DNA of 64,000 bases from Dehalococcoidia bacterium (GTDB taxonomy: Bacteria > Chloroflexota > Dehalococcoidia > Lucifugimonadales > Australimonadaceae). Positions 1 through 9,140 of the stretch are shown here, piece by piece. Below the pieces are notes generated by a model. It was given only the letters and a program-made list of their open reading frames with translations. It ran no database searches and was not told the DNA's origin. Location of the stretch: positions 124,001 through 188,000 of the forward strand of contig JAJEFD010000009.1 in the NCBI GenBank assembly GCA_022820645.1, written 5' to 3'. The first letter of the stretch is position 1; each line of letters starts with the position of its first letter. A program made the position numbers and the translations under genes.

Positions 1-1
1 C

Positions 2-886
2 GGCTGGTGGAGCAGGAGCGACCTGCTCATCGCCACGGAGACCTATCTCTGCCTCTGGGGTGCCGCGTTCTGGTACCTCGGACGCTCGGTGAAAGCGTCC
101 GCGTCCGGCGTGCCGGACGAGATATGGGCGCTGCGGCCCGACCGCGTGCGGGTGGTGCGCGACCCGGAGCGGTACGTGGCGGGGTTCGTCTACGAGGAGC
201 GGGGACGGGAGACGGCGCTCCTGCCGGAGGAGGTGGTCTGGTTCCGCTACTTCAACCCGCTGGAGGAGTTCGCCGGGTTCTCGCCGATGGCAGCCGCGCG
301 GCTCACAGCCGATATGGGGATGGACGCGCTGCGGTTCAACCGCGAGTTCTTCCGCAACGGCGCGCAGCCGCAGGACCTCGTCTTCCGAGCGAACGGGCCG
401 GTTACCGACGGCCAGATCACCGAGTTCTACTCGAGGCTGGAAGCTCGCCACACCGGGCCGGGCAGAGCGCATCTACCGCTCGTCACCGGCGAGGCCTGGG
501 ACGTGCAACGTCTGGGGTTGAACCAGCGGGACATGGAGTGGCTCGCCGGACTGCGGTGGAGCCTGGAGGGCGTTGCGCGCGTGTACGGCGTCCCGCTGCC
601 GCTGCTGGAAGACTTCAGTCACGCGACGCTCAACAACGTGCGGGAGGCGCGCCGCATGTTCTGGGAGAAGACGATGGTCCCGGAGCTGACGTTCCTCGCG
701 GGCGCGATCAACGAGGGCCTGATGCCGAGGCTCGGACCGTCGGCGCGGGGGCTGTCCGTGGCGTTCGACCTCACGCAGGTCGAGGCGCTGTCGGAGACGG
801 AGAGCGAGCGCACGAGGCGCCAGGTGGCGCTCGTGCAGGCGGGCATCCTCACGCCGGAGGAGGCACGGCGGGAGCGGGGGCTCTAA
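2..886 (+). CDS. Phage portal protein (HK97/PBSX-like), 5' end outside the window
   Basis: Open reading frame continues to the window edge (GWWSRSDLLIATETYLCLWGAAFWYLGRSVKAS...). Portal-like segments: 'VVWFRYFNPLEEFAGFSPMAAARLTADMGMDALRFNREFFRNGAQPQDLVF' and 'MEWLAGLRWSLEGVARVYGVPLPLLEDFSHATLNNVREARRMFWEKTMVPEL'. Confidence 0.85.
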   Translation, partial: GWWSRSDLLIATETYLCLWGAAFWYLGRSVKASASGVPDEIWALRPDRVRVVRDPERYVAGFVYEERGRETALLPEEVVWFRYFNPLEEFAGFSPMAAARLTADMGMDALRFNREFFRNGAQPQDLVFRANGPVTDGQITEFYSRLEARHTGPGRAHLPLVTGEAWDVQRLGLNQRDMEWLAGLRWSLEGVARVYGVPLPLLEDFSHATLNNVREARRMFWEKTMVPELTFLAGAINEGLMPRLGPSARGLSVAFDLTQVEALSETESERTRRQVALVQAGILTPEEARRERGL

Positions 887-1077
887 CCTCGCTGGCGCTT
901 GCTCACCCAGGGACCGGGCGGGCCGTCCAGCGGCGTGCAGACGCGGCACGGGCGGTAGCCCGCCCCGGCGGCCTCGCGTTCGTCAGCGAAGGTGACGCGA
1001 TGGTCCGGCCTCGTGCGGCGGCCCGGCGGGCAGTTGGGACGGCAGAAGATGCGCGTCGTCGTGCAGCCGTTCAACAC
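883..1077 (-). CDS. Stand-alone Ada-type zinc-binding domain protein (64 aa)
   Basis: GTG start. 'TTRIFCRPNCPPGRR...VTFADEREAAGAGYRPCRVC' has the C-x3-C...C-x2-C ligand pattern of the Ada N-terminal metal-binding domain, with no methyltransferase or AraC part. Confidence 0.75.
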   Translation of the reverse strand: MLNGCTTTRIFCRPNCPPGRRTRPDHRVTFADEREAAGAGYRPCRVCTPLDGPPGPWVSKRQRG

Positions 1078-1093
1078 GGCGTCAGCCGGCCCG

Positions 1094-1828
1094 TCATACG
1101 GGGAGGTCTGCGGCAGAGTTGAGGTGGTCGTAAGCGCTCTTGAAGTCTGCGAGGGTGTCGATGTCCGTCCAGAAGAGGCCCTCGATGTCTCGCGTCGTGA
1201 CTCCGCACGGCGTGTTCGCCAGGTGCTGCATCACGCGGCTCAGCTCCAGTGCCGCGCCATCCTGTGCATAGAGGTAGTCGAGGGTGGCGAAGATGGACGG
1301 CTGGAAGACGAAGACGCCGATGTCCACGGCGTTCCAGCGCCGCAGCCCCTTGCCGATGCGCTTGAGGAAGCCGTCGCCGTCGACCAGCACCTTCGTGGCG
1401 TCGCTCAACTGGCTCTCCATCGACGCAGCCGAGTCCACGCCCAGCATCGCCGGATGCTCGCACTCTCCCACCAGCCGGACGGCAACACCCGGCTCGATGA
1501 TATGGTCGCTCATCGCCAGCATGAACGGCCCGCCTCCCGCGAAGTCCCGCGCGGCGCGGACCGAGACCGCATTGCCGCCCTCGAACTCCGGGTTGTGGAT
1601 GAACTCCAGCCGCACCCCGTCGGGCGCCCAATCGACGAGTCCTTCCATGATCTGCTCCGCCCGGTAGCCGACGACGATGCCGACCTCCCTGATGCCTGCC
1701 TCCGCCATGGCGGTGAGCGGGTACCAGATGAGCGGACGCTCTCTCAGATGTATCAGCGGTTTCGGCGTCCGGTACGTGAATGGCCGGAGTCTGCCGCCGT
1801 CACCGGCAGCGAGGATCACTCCCTGCAT
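1094..1828 (-). CDS. Sugar-phosphate nucleotidyltransferase family protein
   Basis: N-terminal 'MQGVILAAGDGGRLRPFTYRTPKPLIHLRERPLIWYPL' is the NTP_transferase signature. Confidence 0.9.
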   Translation of the reverse strand: MQGVILAAGDGGRLRPFTYRTPKPLIHLRERPLIWYPLTAMAEAGIREVGIVVGYRAEQIMEGLVDWAPDGVRLEFIHNPEFEGGNAVSVRAARDFAGGGPFMLAMSDHIIEPGVAVRLVGECEHPAMLGVDSAASMESQLSDATKVLVDGDGFLKRIGKGLRRWNAVDIGVFVFQPSIFATLDYLYAQDGAALELSRVMQHLANTPCGVTTRDIEGLFWTDIDTLADFKSAYDHLNSAADLPV

Positions 1829-1935
1829 GGCACGCTCCTTCAGCGTTGTGCTATAGAAGCCTGTCCGCCGGGGGAATGACGGAAGGCGGCGCCCTCAGCT
1901 TGCCAGGGCGCGAGAGAGAAAACAGCCTGAGGCGG

Positions 1936-4038
1936 TTAAGCCCTGGCCAGCTCCTGGGACTCCTCCACTATCTTCGGAGTCAGGTGCGCCGGTACCTCGC
2001 CATAATGGTCGAACTGCATGGAGAGGGTCCCGCGTCCCTGTGTGAGCGCGCGCAGATGGGTGGAGTACTGCTGCGCCTCCGATTGCGGCACCTCGGCCTC
2101 GATGTGTGCGACGCCGCCCACCGGGGTCATGCCGGATATGTGCGCGCGCCGTGTATTCAGGTCGCTCACTACCGCGCCGGCGAACTGCTCCGGCGTCTCG
2201 ATGGCCATGCGCATCACCGGCTCGAGCAACGTGGGGGAGGCCTCCACGACTCCCTTCTTCATCGCCATGCTGCCGGCTATCTCGAAACTCTGGCCGGACG
2301 AGTCCACGGAATGCGAACTCCCGTCCGTGAGGACGACTTTCACGTCCACGATGGGGAAGCCCGCGAGGGCGCCCTCTTCCATCGTCTTGTGTATGCCCTT
2401 CTCCACGGCGGGGATGTACTCGCGCGGCACGTTCCCGCCCACGACCTCGGAGGCGAACTCGAAGCCTTCGCCCCTGCCGCGGGGCTCCAGCCGGAGCAAC
2501 ACGTGCCCGTACTGGCCGTGGCCGCCGGTCTGTTTCTTGTGCTTGTACTCGACGTTCGTTATCCGGGAGATGGTCTCGCGGTACGCCACGCGCGGCGCGG
2601 CGAGCTCCAGCTCGACGCCGAACTTCCGCTTCGCGCGCTCCGCCATCACTTCCACGTGCGTGTTGCCCTGGCCTGCGATGACCAGTTCGGCCGTCGCCTG
2701 ATCGCGGTTGAGCACCAGCGACGGGTCTTCTTCCGTAAGCCGGGCGAGCGACGAGGAGAGCTTCTCGAGGTCGGCCTTGCTCTTGGGGTGCACGGCTATG
2801 CGGAAGACGGGCTCCGGGTACTCCACGCGGGGTAGCGATACGGCGTCAGCCTTGGTCGTGAGCGTGTCTCCGGTGACGGCGTGCGCCAGTTTCGAGACGC
2901 TGCCGATGTCGCCGGCGGCGAGGCTCGCGACGCTCTCCTGCTTCTTGCCTACGGGAACGAACACCTGCCCGATGCGCTCGGTGTCACCCGATCCGCTGTC
3001 GAACACCTCGCTGTTCGCGGAGAGCGTGCCGCTCATCACGCGGAAGAACGAGAGCTTGCCGACGAACGGGTCGGCGGTCGTCTTGAAGATGAAGGCTGCG
3101 AGCGGGCCGTTCGCGTCGGCGGTCAGTTCCACGTCGGCGCCGCCCTTCGTGGCCTTCACGGCCGGTACGTCGGCAGGGGAGGGGATGTAGCTCACGATGG
3201 CGTCCATCAGCTCCCCGATACCCAGTTCGGTGGTGGAGGAGCCGGCCAGCACGGGGACGGTCTGCCCCGTCCGGACGCCGATGCTCAGACCCTGGGCTAT
3301 CTCCTCGTCGCTGAGCTCGCCTTCGTCCAGGAACTTCATCGTGAGGTCGTCGTCGGTCTCGGCGACGGCCTCCCCGAGCTGGTCCTTCGCCGTTGCGATG
3401 GCGTCCTCCATCCCGGCGGGCGCGCTGCCCGAGACGCAGCTGGCAACGCCGCTGAAAGAGGACTCAGCGCCGATGGGGAGGTTGATAGGCGCGCACCGGC
3501 TCCCGAACTGCGAGCGGACCTGGGCCATCGTGGCCTCATAGTCGGCATGCTCGCGGTCCATCTTGTTGACGAAGACGATGGTGGGGATGCCGAGGTCGCG
3601 GACGCGCTGCCACGCGATCTCGGCGCCCACTTCCACGCCGCTGGGGGCGGAGAGGACGATCACCGCGGCGTCGGCGGCGCGCAGCGCGGAGACGGTCTCG
3701 CCCAGGAAGTCCGCGTAGCCGGGGGTGTCGATCACGTTGATCTTCACGCCCTTCCAGACGCACGGGAGCACGGCGAGTTGCAGGCTGGTCTGCCTGCGAT
3801 GCTCTTCGGGCTCGAAGTCGGAGGCGGTGTTGCCGTCCTCGACACGCCCCGGCCGGTTGATGGCCTGGGTTGCGTGGAGCATCGCTTCTGCGAGCGACGT
3901 CTTGCCTGCGCCTGAGTGCGCCAGGAGTACTACGTTGCGGATCTGCTGCGTCGTGAATTGGTCCACGATAGGCGCCTCCCCTGTAACGCCGGAGTGGGTT
4001 GTGCAGCGCATAATAGTTATCAGGCCATGAACGTGCAA
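1936..4038 (-). CDS. Elongation factor G-like translational GTPase
   Basis: 'RNVVLLAHSGAGKTSLAEAML', 'NVIDTPGYADFLGE', 'IVFVNKMDRE' are G1/G3/G4 motifs; EF-G domain IV/V-like C-terminus. The true start may be slightly downstream. Confidence 0.9.
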   Translation of the reverse strand: MHVHGLITIMRCTTHSGVTGEAPIVDQFTTQQIRNVVLLAHSGAGKTSLAEAMLHATQAINRPGRVEDGNTASDFEPEEHRRQTSLQLAVLPCVWKGVKINVIDTPGYADFLGETVSALRAADAAVIVLSAPSGVEVGAEIAWQRVRDLGIPTIVFVNKMDREHADYEATMAQVRSQFGSRCAPINLPIGAESSFSGVASCVSGSAPAGMEDAIATAKDQLGEAVAETDDDLTMKFLDEGELSDEEIAQGLSIGVRTGQTVPVLAGSSTTELGIGELMDAIVSYIPSPADVPAVKATKGGADVELTADANGPLAAFIFKTTADPFVGKLSFFRVMSGTLSANSEVFDSGSGDTERIGQVFVPVGKKQESVASLAAGDIGSVSKLAHAVTGDTLTTKADAVSLPRVEYPEPVFRIAVHPKSKADLEKLSSSLARLTEEDPSLVLNRDQATAELVIAGQGNTHVEVMAERAKRKFGVELELAAPRVAYRETISRITNVEYKHKKQTGGHGQYGHVLLRLEPRGRGEGFEFASEVVGGNVPREYIPAVEKGIHKTMEEGALAGFPIVDVKVVLTDGSSHSVDSSGQSFEIAGSMAMKKGVVEASPTLLEPVMRMAIETPEQFAGAVVSDLNTRRAHISGMTPVGGVAHIEAEVPQSEAQQYSTHLRALTQGRGTLSMQFDHYGEVPAHLTPKIVEESQELARA

Positions 4039-4091
4039 CGCACAAACGGCAGAACAACCGCAGGCGCCCCAAGATGAGACAAGGCTGACCG

Positions 4092-5357
4092 ATGCGCACG
4101 CTGACGGGCAACCTTACGCTCGGCCTGTGGGCCCTGGCGGCCATGCTCCTGATCGCCGCGGGCATGGGACGCGGCGATTCCATCGAGCAGTTGCACCGCG
4201 CCTCCGCTCCTTACGAGCAGGACATCCTGCGGTGGGAGATAGTTCACTTCACGGACAAGTGGTTCAACCTCGCTGTGGGCGTCTTTGGCAGGCCGGATGC
4301 GGAAGAACGGCTGGAGCGGGCGCAGGAGTTCTTCCGTGTAGGCGGGGAATTGAACGCAAAGCGGCGGGAGATAGAGCGCGTTCTCGCAGAGGGGGCATCG
4401 GATGCCGAGGTCGCGGCTCTGGAGGCGGAGAGAGAACGGCTGGAGCGCCGCCGCGCGGAGCTGTCGCCGCTGGTGGAAGAGACGCTCGAGGGCGCGATAT
4501 CGCAGAGCGCCGACGACCTCGGCGTCATCGCTCGCTTCGGTCCGGTGCGCTGGCCTCCGGTGGACTTCACGTTCCAGGAGGGCGGCCACGTGCTGGTGCG
4601 CTCGCCTCGGGACGACATCGTCCGCCTGGACGACCGCTTGCTCACTTCCGACATCAGCCTGCCGGAGCAGGACGAGTTGGAGCGGAAGGTGGAATCGCTC
4701 GACGACAACATCTCCGCGATCGTGGCCCGCATCGGCGGGGTGGCGACATATCCCGCGCAGGTGACGCCGGACACGTCGCTCCGCGGCGCGCTGTCGGTCG
4801 CCAGCCACGAGTGGATGCACCACTGGCTCATCTTCCGCCCGCTGGGGCGAGCGTGGTTCGCGGGCGGCGAGCTCACGAGCGTGAACGAGACCGTGGCCAA
4901 CATCGCCGCGGAGGAACTGAGCGACCGGGCACTGGAACTGCTGACCGGCGAAGTGGTGCAGCGCGACCCGTGGCAGCCCCCCAAGGCCGGCGAACCTCGA
5001 CCCACACCGGAGCCCGGCGTGTTCGACTTCCGGTATGAGATGCGGGAGACGCGCGCCCGGCTGGAAGAGCTGCTGGAGGAGGGGAAGGTTCAGGAGGCGG
5101 AGACTTACCTGGAAGAGCGGCGGCTCCGGTTCGTGGAAGAGGGCTACAGCATCCGTAAGCTTAACACGGCGTGGTTCGCTTTCCACGGCACGTACGCGGA
5201 CAGTGGGGCGGTGTCGCACGAGAACCCCATCGAGCCGCAGCTGCGCACGATACGCGCCGATTCTGCGGGCCTCGCCGAGTTCCTCGAACGCGTCGCCGTC
5301 ATCGACGAGGACGGCGAGTTGGAGCGCCTCGCGCGGGAGGCGGGTTGGCGTCCGTAG
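4092..5357 (+). CDS. Membrane-anchored or secreted putative metallopeptidase with HEXXH motif
   Basis: N-terminal hydrophobic segment 'GLWALAAMLLIAAGM'; 'VASHEWMHHWLIFRPLGRAWFAGGELTSVNETVANIAAEEL' contains HEWMH. Confidence 0.65.
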   Translation: MRTLTGNLTLGLWALAAMLLIAAGMGRGDSIEQLHRASAPYEQDILRWEIVHFTDKWFNLAVGVFGRPDAEERLERAQEFFRVGGELNAKRREIERVLAEGASDAEVAALEAERERLERRRAELSPLVEETLEGAISQSADDLGVIARFGPVRWPPVDFTFQEGGHVLVRSPRDDIVRLDDRLLTSDISLPEQDELERKVESLDDNISAIVARIGGVATYPAQVTPDTSLRGALSVASHEWMHHWLIFRPLGRAWFAGGELTSVNETVANIAAEELSDRALELLTGEVVQRDPWQPPKAGEPRPTPEPGVFDFRYEMRETRARLEELLEEGKVQEAETYLEERRLRFVEEGYSIRKLNTAWFAFHGTYADSGAVSHENPIEPQLRTIRADSAGLAEFLERVAVIDEDGELERLAREAGWRP

Positions 5358-5406
5358 CGGCATCCCGCGCTGTTAGAATCCTGCCACTCCCGCCAGTGAG
5401 GCTGCA

Positions 5407-7995
5407 TTGCTTCCGATAAGCCTCTCGCTCTCCAACTTCCTCTCCTACCGTGACGCCGCCCCCACGCTCCACCTGGAGGGCATCCGCGTCGCGTGCCTGT
5501 GCGGCCCGAACGGCAACGGCAAGTCCGCGCTGCTGGACGCCGTCACGTGGGCGCTCTGGGGCAAGGCGCGCGGCCAGCGCCACGAGCAGCTCCTCCACCA
5601 CGGCCAGACCGAGATGCAGGTCGAGCTGGTGTTCGACGTCGGCAGCGAGCGCTATCGCGTCTCCCGCCGCTACTCCCAGGCGAGACGCAATCCGCAGAGT
5701 TCGCTGGAGTTGGCGGTCCGGACTGCCAGCGGGGAGTTCACCACGGCGGGGACGGAGGGCACCGGAGACACCATCCGGGAGACCCAGGCGAGGATCGAGC
5801 GCCTCATCAACATGGACTACGGAACGTTCGTGAACAGCGCGTTCCTCGTGCAGGGACGCGCCGACGAGTTCACGATGGCCACTCCCGGCGAGCGCAAGGA
5901 CGTGCTCTCCAGGGTGCTCGGGCTGGGGCGGTACGACGAGCTCGCGGAGCGCGCCCGTCTCCGGGGACGCGACGCACGGGCGAAGCTCGACGCCACCGCC
6001 ATCAACATCGACCGCCTGCGCGAGCGTGCCGCGAAGGCCGGTGAGACGCGCGTGGCGCTGGCCGAAGCCGAACGTGAACTCGCCGAGGCGATTGCGTACG
6101 CGAACGGCCTCGCGGAGCGACTGCAGCTCCTCCGCGACAAGGTCGCGCACCTCGAACGGCGGCAGGCGGAGCGGGATGAGCAGGACGCTGCTGCGCAACG
6201 CGCGCGCCAGCGGCAGGCAAGCGAGGAAGCGGAAGCCGCGACCCTCAACCAGCGTCTCGTCGGCTGGCAGCGCACCATCGAGCGCGCTGGCGAGATCGAG
6301 CAGGGGGTCGCCGCGTTGCAGGGGGCACGCGAACACGCACGGTCTCTGGCTGAGGCAGCGCAGCAGGCGTATGCGCTCCAAACGCAACTCGCGCCGTTGG
6401 AGAACGCGATAGGCCAGGCCCGCGCGCGGCTGGAGAGCGACATCCAGGCGCAGCGGCAGCACGTCGACACCCAGCTCACACCGAGGGCGGAGTCGCTGCC
6501 TTCGCTCCAGCGCGGCCATGATGCGCTGGCCGAGCGTCAGACGGCGATGGAGAGCCGCCGGAACGATGCGACGCAGGCTGAGGAGTCGCGACGGCAACTC
6601 GAACTCGAGGCGCAGACCCTGCGGCGCGACAACGAGCAGTTGCAGGAAGTCGGCACGCGGACGCGTGAGAAGCTCGATTTGCTGGGACACCAGCACCAAG
6701 ACGGCGCGGAGTGCCCGCTCTGCAGCAGCGAACTCGGGCCGGACGGCGTCGAGCGGATACGCTCGGCCTACGAGCACGAGATCGCGGAACTGCGCCAGCG
6801 ATACGCCGCGCAGAAGCAGCGCGCGGAGGAGCTGGAACGACAGGCGACCGAGGCCGCGGCAGGCGCGGAGCGCGCGCAGAGCGAGCTGACCGCCGAGCAG
6901 CAGCGCATCGCGGAGGAGCAGAGCCGTCTGACCGTGCAGCGGGAGGAAGCGGAGCGGGCCGTGGAGCAGTTGAAGCAGGCCGTTCCTCTGCTCCGGCAGA
7001 ATGAGGCCGCGCTTGCGAACGGCGCGTACGCGCAGGATGAGCAGGCGGCCGCGAAAGGCTTGCGGGAACGGCTTGCCGTGCTCTCGTTCGACCCCGCCGC
7101 GCTCAATGCCGCGGAGGCGCAGGTGCAGGACCTCATCCACTGGGAAGAGGAGCGGCAGGCGCTCGTCACGGCGCGCGAACGCATGGATGACGATACCGCG
7201 GCCCTTGAGCGTGCCCGCGCCCGTGCGTCGGAGGCGGCGGGTGACGCCGCCCGCGCCGAGCAAACGAGCGCTGCGATAGCGGAGGAGCTGGCGGAACTGC
7301 CGTCGTGGAAGGCGCAGCGCGCGCAGGTCGAGGAGGAATTGCGTGTCGCGTCCGCGGCTCGCGACAGCCTGCAGGCCCGCAAGGGCTCGCTGGAGAACGA
7401 GATGCTCCAGATCGAACAGGCCGCCGCCGACCTTGCGCATGCGGAGGCCCGGCGGGAAACGCTCACCGGCGAAGCGAGCGCCTACGCGGAGCTTGCGCTC
7501 GCGTTCGGCAAGGGCGGCGTGCAGGCGCTCCTGATGGAGGCCGCCATCCCGCGCCTGGAAGACGAGGCAAACGACCTGCTGCGCCGCATGACGGACGGCA
7601 GGATGACGCTGAAGCTGGAGACGCAGAAGGAGCGCAGGAGCGGCGGAGACGCCGTCGAGACGCTGGAGATCGTCATCGCGGACGAACTCGGCTCCCGCGC
7701 CTACGAGATGTTCAGCGGAGGCGAGCGCTTCCGCATCGACTTCGCCGTCCGCATCGCGCTCAGCAAGGTGCTCGCGTGGCGCTCCGGCGCGCCGCTGCCC
7801 ACGCTCTTCATCGACGAGGGGTTCGGTACGCAGGACGCCGAGGGGCGCGACCGCATCCTGGAGGTCATCCAGGCGATCGAGGACCGGTTCGAGCGCATCC
7901 TCGTCATCACCCACATGGACGACATCAAAGAGGCGTTCCCGGTGCGTATCGAGGTCACGCGCGGCCCGAAGGGCTCGACGTTCTCGCTCTCCTGA
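5407..7995 (+). CDS. sbcC: SbcC/Rad50-like exonuclease ATPase subunit
   Basis: TTG start. Walker A 'CGPNGNGKSALLDAVTWALWG', coiled coils, CPLC zinc hook, C-terminal 'MFSGGERFRIDFAVRIALSKVL...LFIDEGFGTQD'. Confidence 0.88.
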   Translation: MLPISLSLSNFLSYRDAAPTLHLEGIRVACLCGPNGNGKSALLDAVTWALWGKARGQRHEQLLHHGQTEMQVELVFDVGSERYRVSRRYSQARRNPQSSLELAVRTASGEFTTAGTEGTGDTIRETQARIERLINMDYGTFVNSAFLVQGRADEFTMATPGERKDVLSRVLGLGRYDELAERARLRGRDARAKLDATAINIDRLRERAAKAGETRVALAEAERELAEAIAYANGLAERLQLLRDKVAHLERRQAERDEQDAAAQRARQRQASEEAEAATLNQRLVGWQRTIERAGEIEQGVAALQGAREHARSLAEAAQQAYALQTQLAPLENAIGQARARLESDIQAQRQHVDTQLTPRAESLPSLQRGHDALAERQTAMESRRNDATQAEESRRQLELEAQTLRRDNEQLQEVGTRTREKLDLLGHQHQDGAECPLCSSELGPDGVERIRSAYEHEIAELRQRYAAQKQRAEELERQATEAAAGAERAQSELTAEQQRIAEEQSRLTVQREEAERAVEQLKQAVPLLRQNEAALANGAYAQDEQAAAKGLRERLAVLSFDPAALNAAEAQVQDLIHWEEERQALVTARERMDDDTAALERARARASEAAGDAARAEQTSAAIAEELAELPSWKAQRAQVEEELRVASAARDSLQARKGSLENEMLQIEQAAADLAHAEARRETLTGEASAYAELALAFGKGGVQALLMEAAIPRLEDEANDLLRRMTDGRMTLKLETQKERRSGGDAVETLEIVIADELGSRAYEMFSGGERFRIDFAVRIALSKVLAWRSGAPLPTLFIDEGFGTQDAEGRDRILEVIQAIEDRFERILVITHMDDIKEAFPVRIEVTRGPKGSTFSLS

Positions 7996-8012
7996 CGCGC
8001 CGAAGGCGCGCC
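7996..8012 (+). terminator. Putative terminator hairpin after sbcC
   Basis: CGCGCC-GAA-GGCGCG stem-loop right after the sbcC stop, followed by CCTTCT. Confidence 0.5.
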
Positions 8013-8078
8013 TTCTCGTGTAGCATCGCCTCGCCGGCGAACGCCGGCGCACACGTCTCACTGACAGGAGGACTGCCC

Positions 8079-8489
8079 ATGACGCTGCATCAGGCGGAGG
8101 AGAGCAAGGCGCGGGGACGCGCGGTACGGAAGGCGATCAGCGGGTCGGAAGGTTCGCGGAGCACCGGCAACGCCGCCGGGCTGGACATGGTCCCGGGGTT
8201 GGAGGACTTCGTCATCGGCTTCAACTTCGGCGAGATATGGTCGCGCGAGCGCATCGACCTCAGGACGCGCTGCATGATCGTGCTCGGCATGATGACGGCG
8301 CTGGGCCGCACGCCGCAGGTCGGGGCCTACACCCGTTACGCGCTGCACCTCGGCATCACGCCGGAGGAGATTGCGGAAGTGTTCATGCAGGCGATCCCGT
8401 ACGCAGGGCTGCCCGCCGCGTTCAACGCCATGCAGGCCGGCAGCGACGTCTTCAAGGAGCAGGGCGTCACCGTCAACATGGAGGCGTAG
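8079..8489 (+). CDS. Carboxymuconolactone decarboxylase family protein
   Basis: 'RTRCMIVLGMMTALGRTPQVGAYTRYALHLGITPEEIAEVFMQAIPYAGLPAAFNAM' is typical of the CMD fold; ATG at 8079 preceded by GGAGG-like sequence. Confidence 0.88.
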   Translation: MTLHQAEESKARGRAVRKAISGSEGSRSTGNAAGLDMVPGLEDFVIGFNFGEIWSRERIDLRTRCMIVLGMMTALGRTPQVGAYTRYALHLGITPEEIAEVFMQAIPYAGLPAAFNAMQAGSDVFKEQGVTVNMEA

Positions 8490-8495
8490 CGGCGC

Positions 8496-9140
8496 ATGAC
8501 CATCGATTCCCGCTGGGACCAGAGCGCGATGGTGGAGCGGATGTCGTCCGACTTCGGACGCCGCTACCCGCTCGCGTTCTGGGAGTTCTTCGAGTCCCAG
8601 GTGCGCCCGCGCACCGGCGACGCTCCCGCCATCGCCGACCTCGGCTGCGGGGCCGGGCTGCTGCTGCAGGAGCTGTCGTCGCGCTTGCCGGACGCCACGC
8701 TGCGCGGTATCGACGTGTCCAGGGCGATGCTCGCGAACGCCAGGGAACTCGACTACGCCGCGGCCACGCCGACGTTCACGCTGCACGATCTGAACCACGC
8801 GCCGTATCCGGTCGAGGACGCGTCGCTCGACCTCTGCATCAGTGCGAACGTGACCTGCTTCCTCGACAACCCCCTCGTGTTGTTCGCGGAGGTGCGCCGG
8901 ATGCTGCGGCCCGGCGGGGTCTACCTGCTGTTCGACTGGAAGCGGCAGACGCTCCCGGCCTACGTCGAGGGCAGGGGAGGGTTCGGCAACGATCCGGCGG
9001 CGCTGATGAGCCTCCAGCCGTACCACAACCGTTTCACGCTGGACGAGTGGCGCTGGCTGCTCGCGGAAGGCGGCTTCGACCTCGTCGGTGAGGCGCACCC
9101 GCGCACCAGCCATGTCGCGCTCGCGGGGGCGCCGCGATGA
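8496..9140 (+). CDS. Class I SAM-dependent methyltransferase
   Basis: 'IADLGCGAGLLLQELSSRLPDATLRGIDVSRAML' motif I/II; 'LRPGGVYLLFDW'. Confidence 0.85.
   Translation: MTIDSRWDQSAMVERMSSDFGRRYPLAFWEFFESQVRPRTGDAPAIADLGCGAGLLLQELSSRLPDATLRGIDVSRAMLANARELDYAAATPTFTLHDLNHAPYPVEDASLDLCISANVTCFLDNPLVLFAEVRRMLRPGGVYLLFDWKRQTLPAYVEGRGGFGNDPAALMSLQPYHNRFTLDEWRWLLAEGGFDLVGEAHPRTSHVALAGAPR

Noticed and set aside
5299-8061. 920-aa antisense ORF opposite sbcC
   Set aside because: GC-rich shadow ORF with Arg/Leu-rich composition; the + strand SbcC is clearly the real gene.
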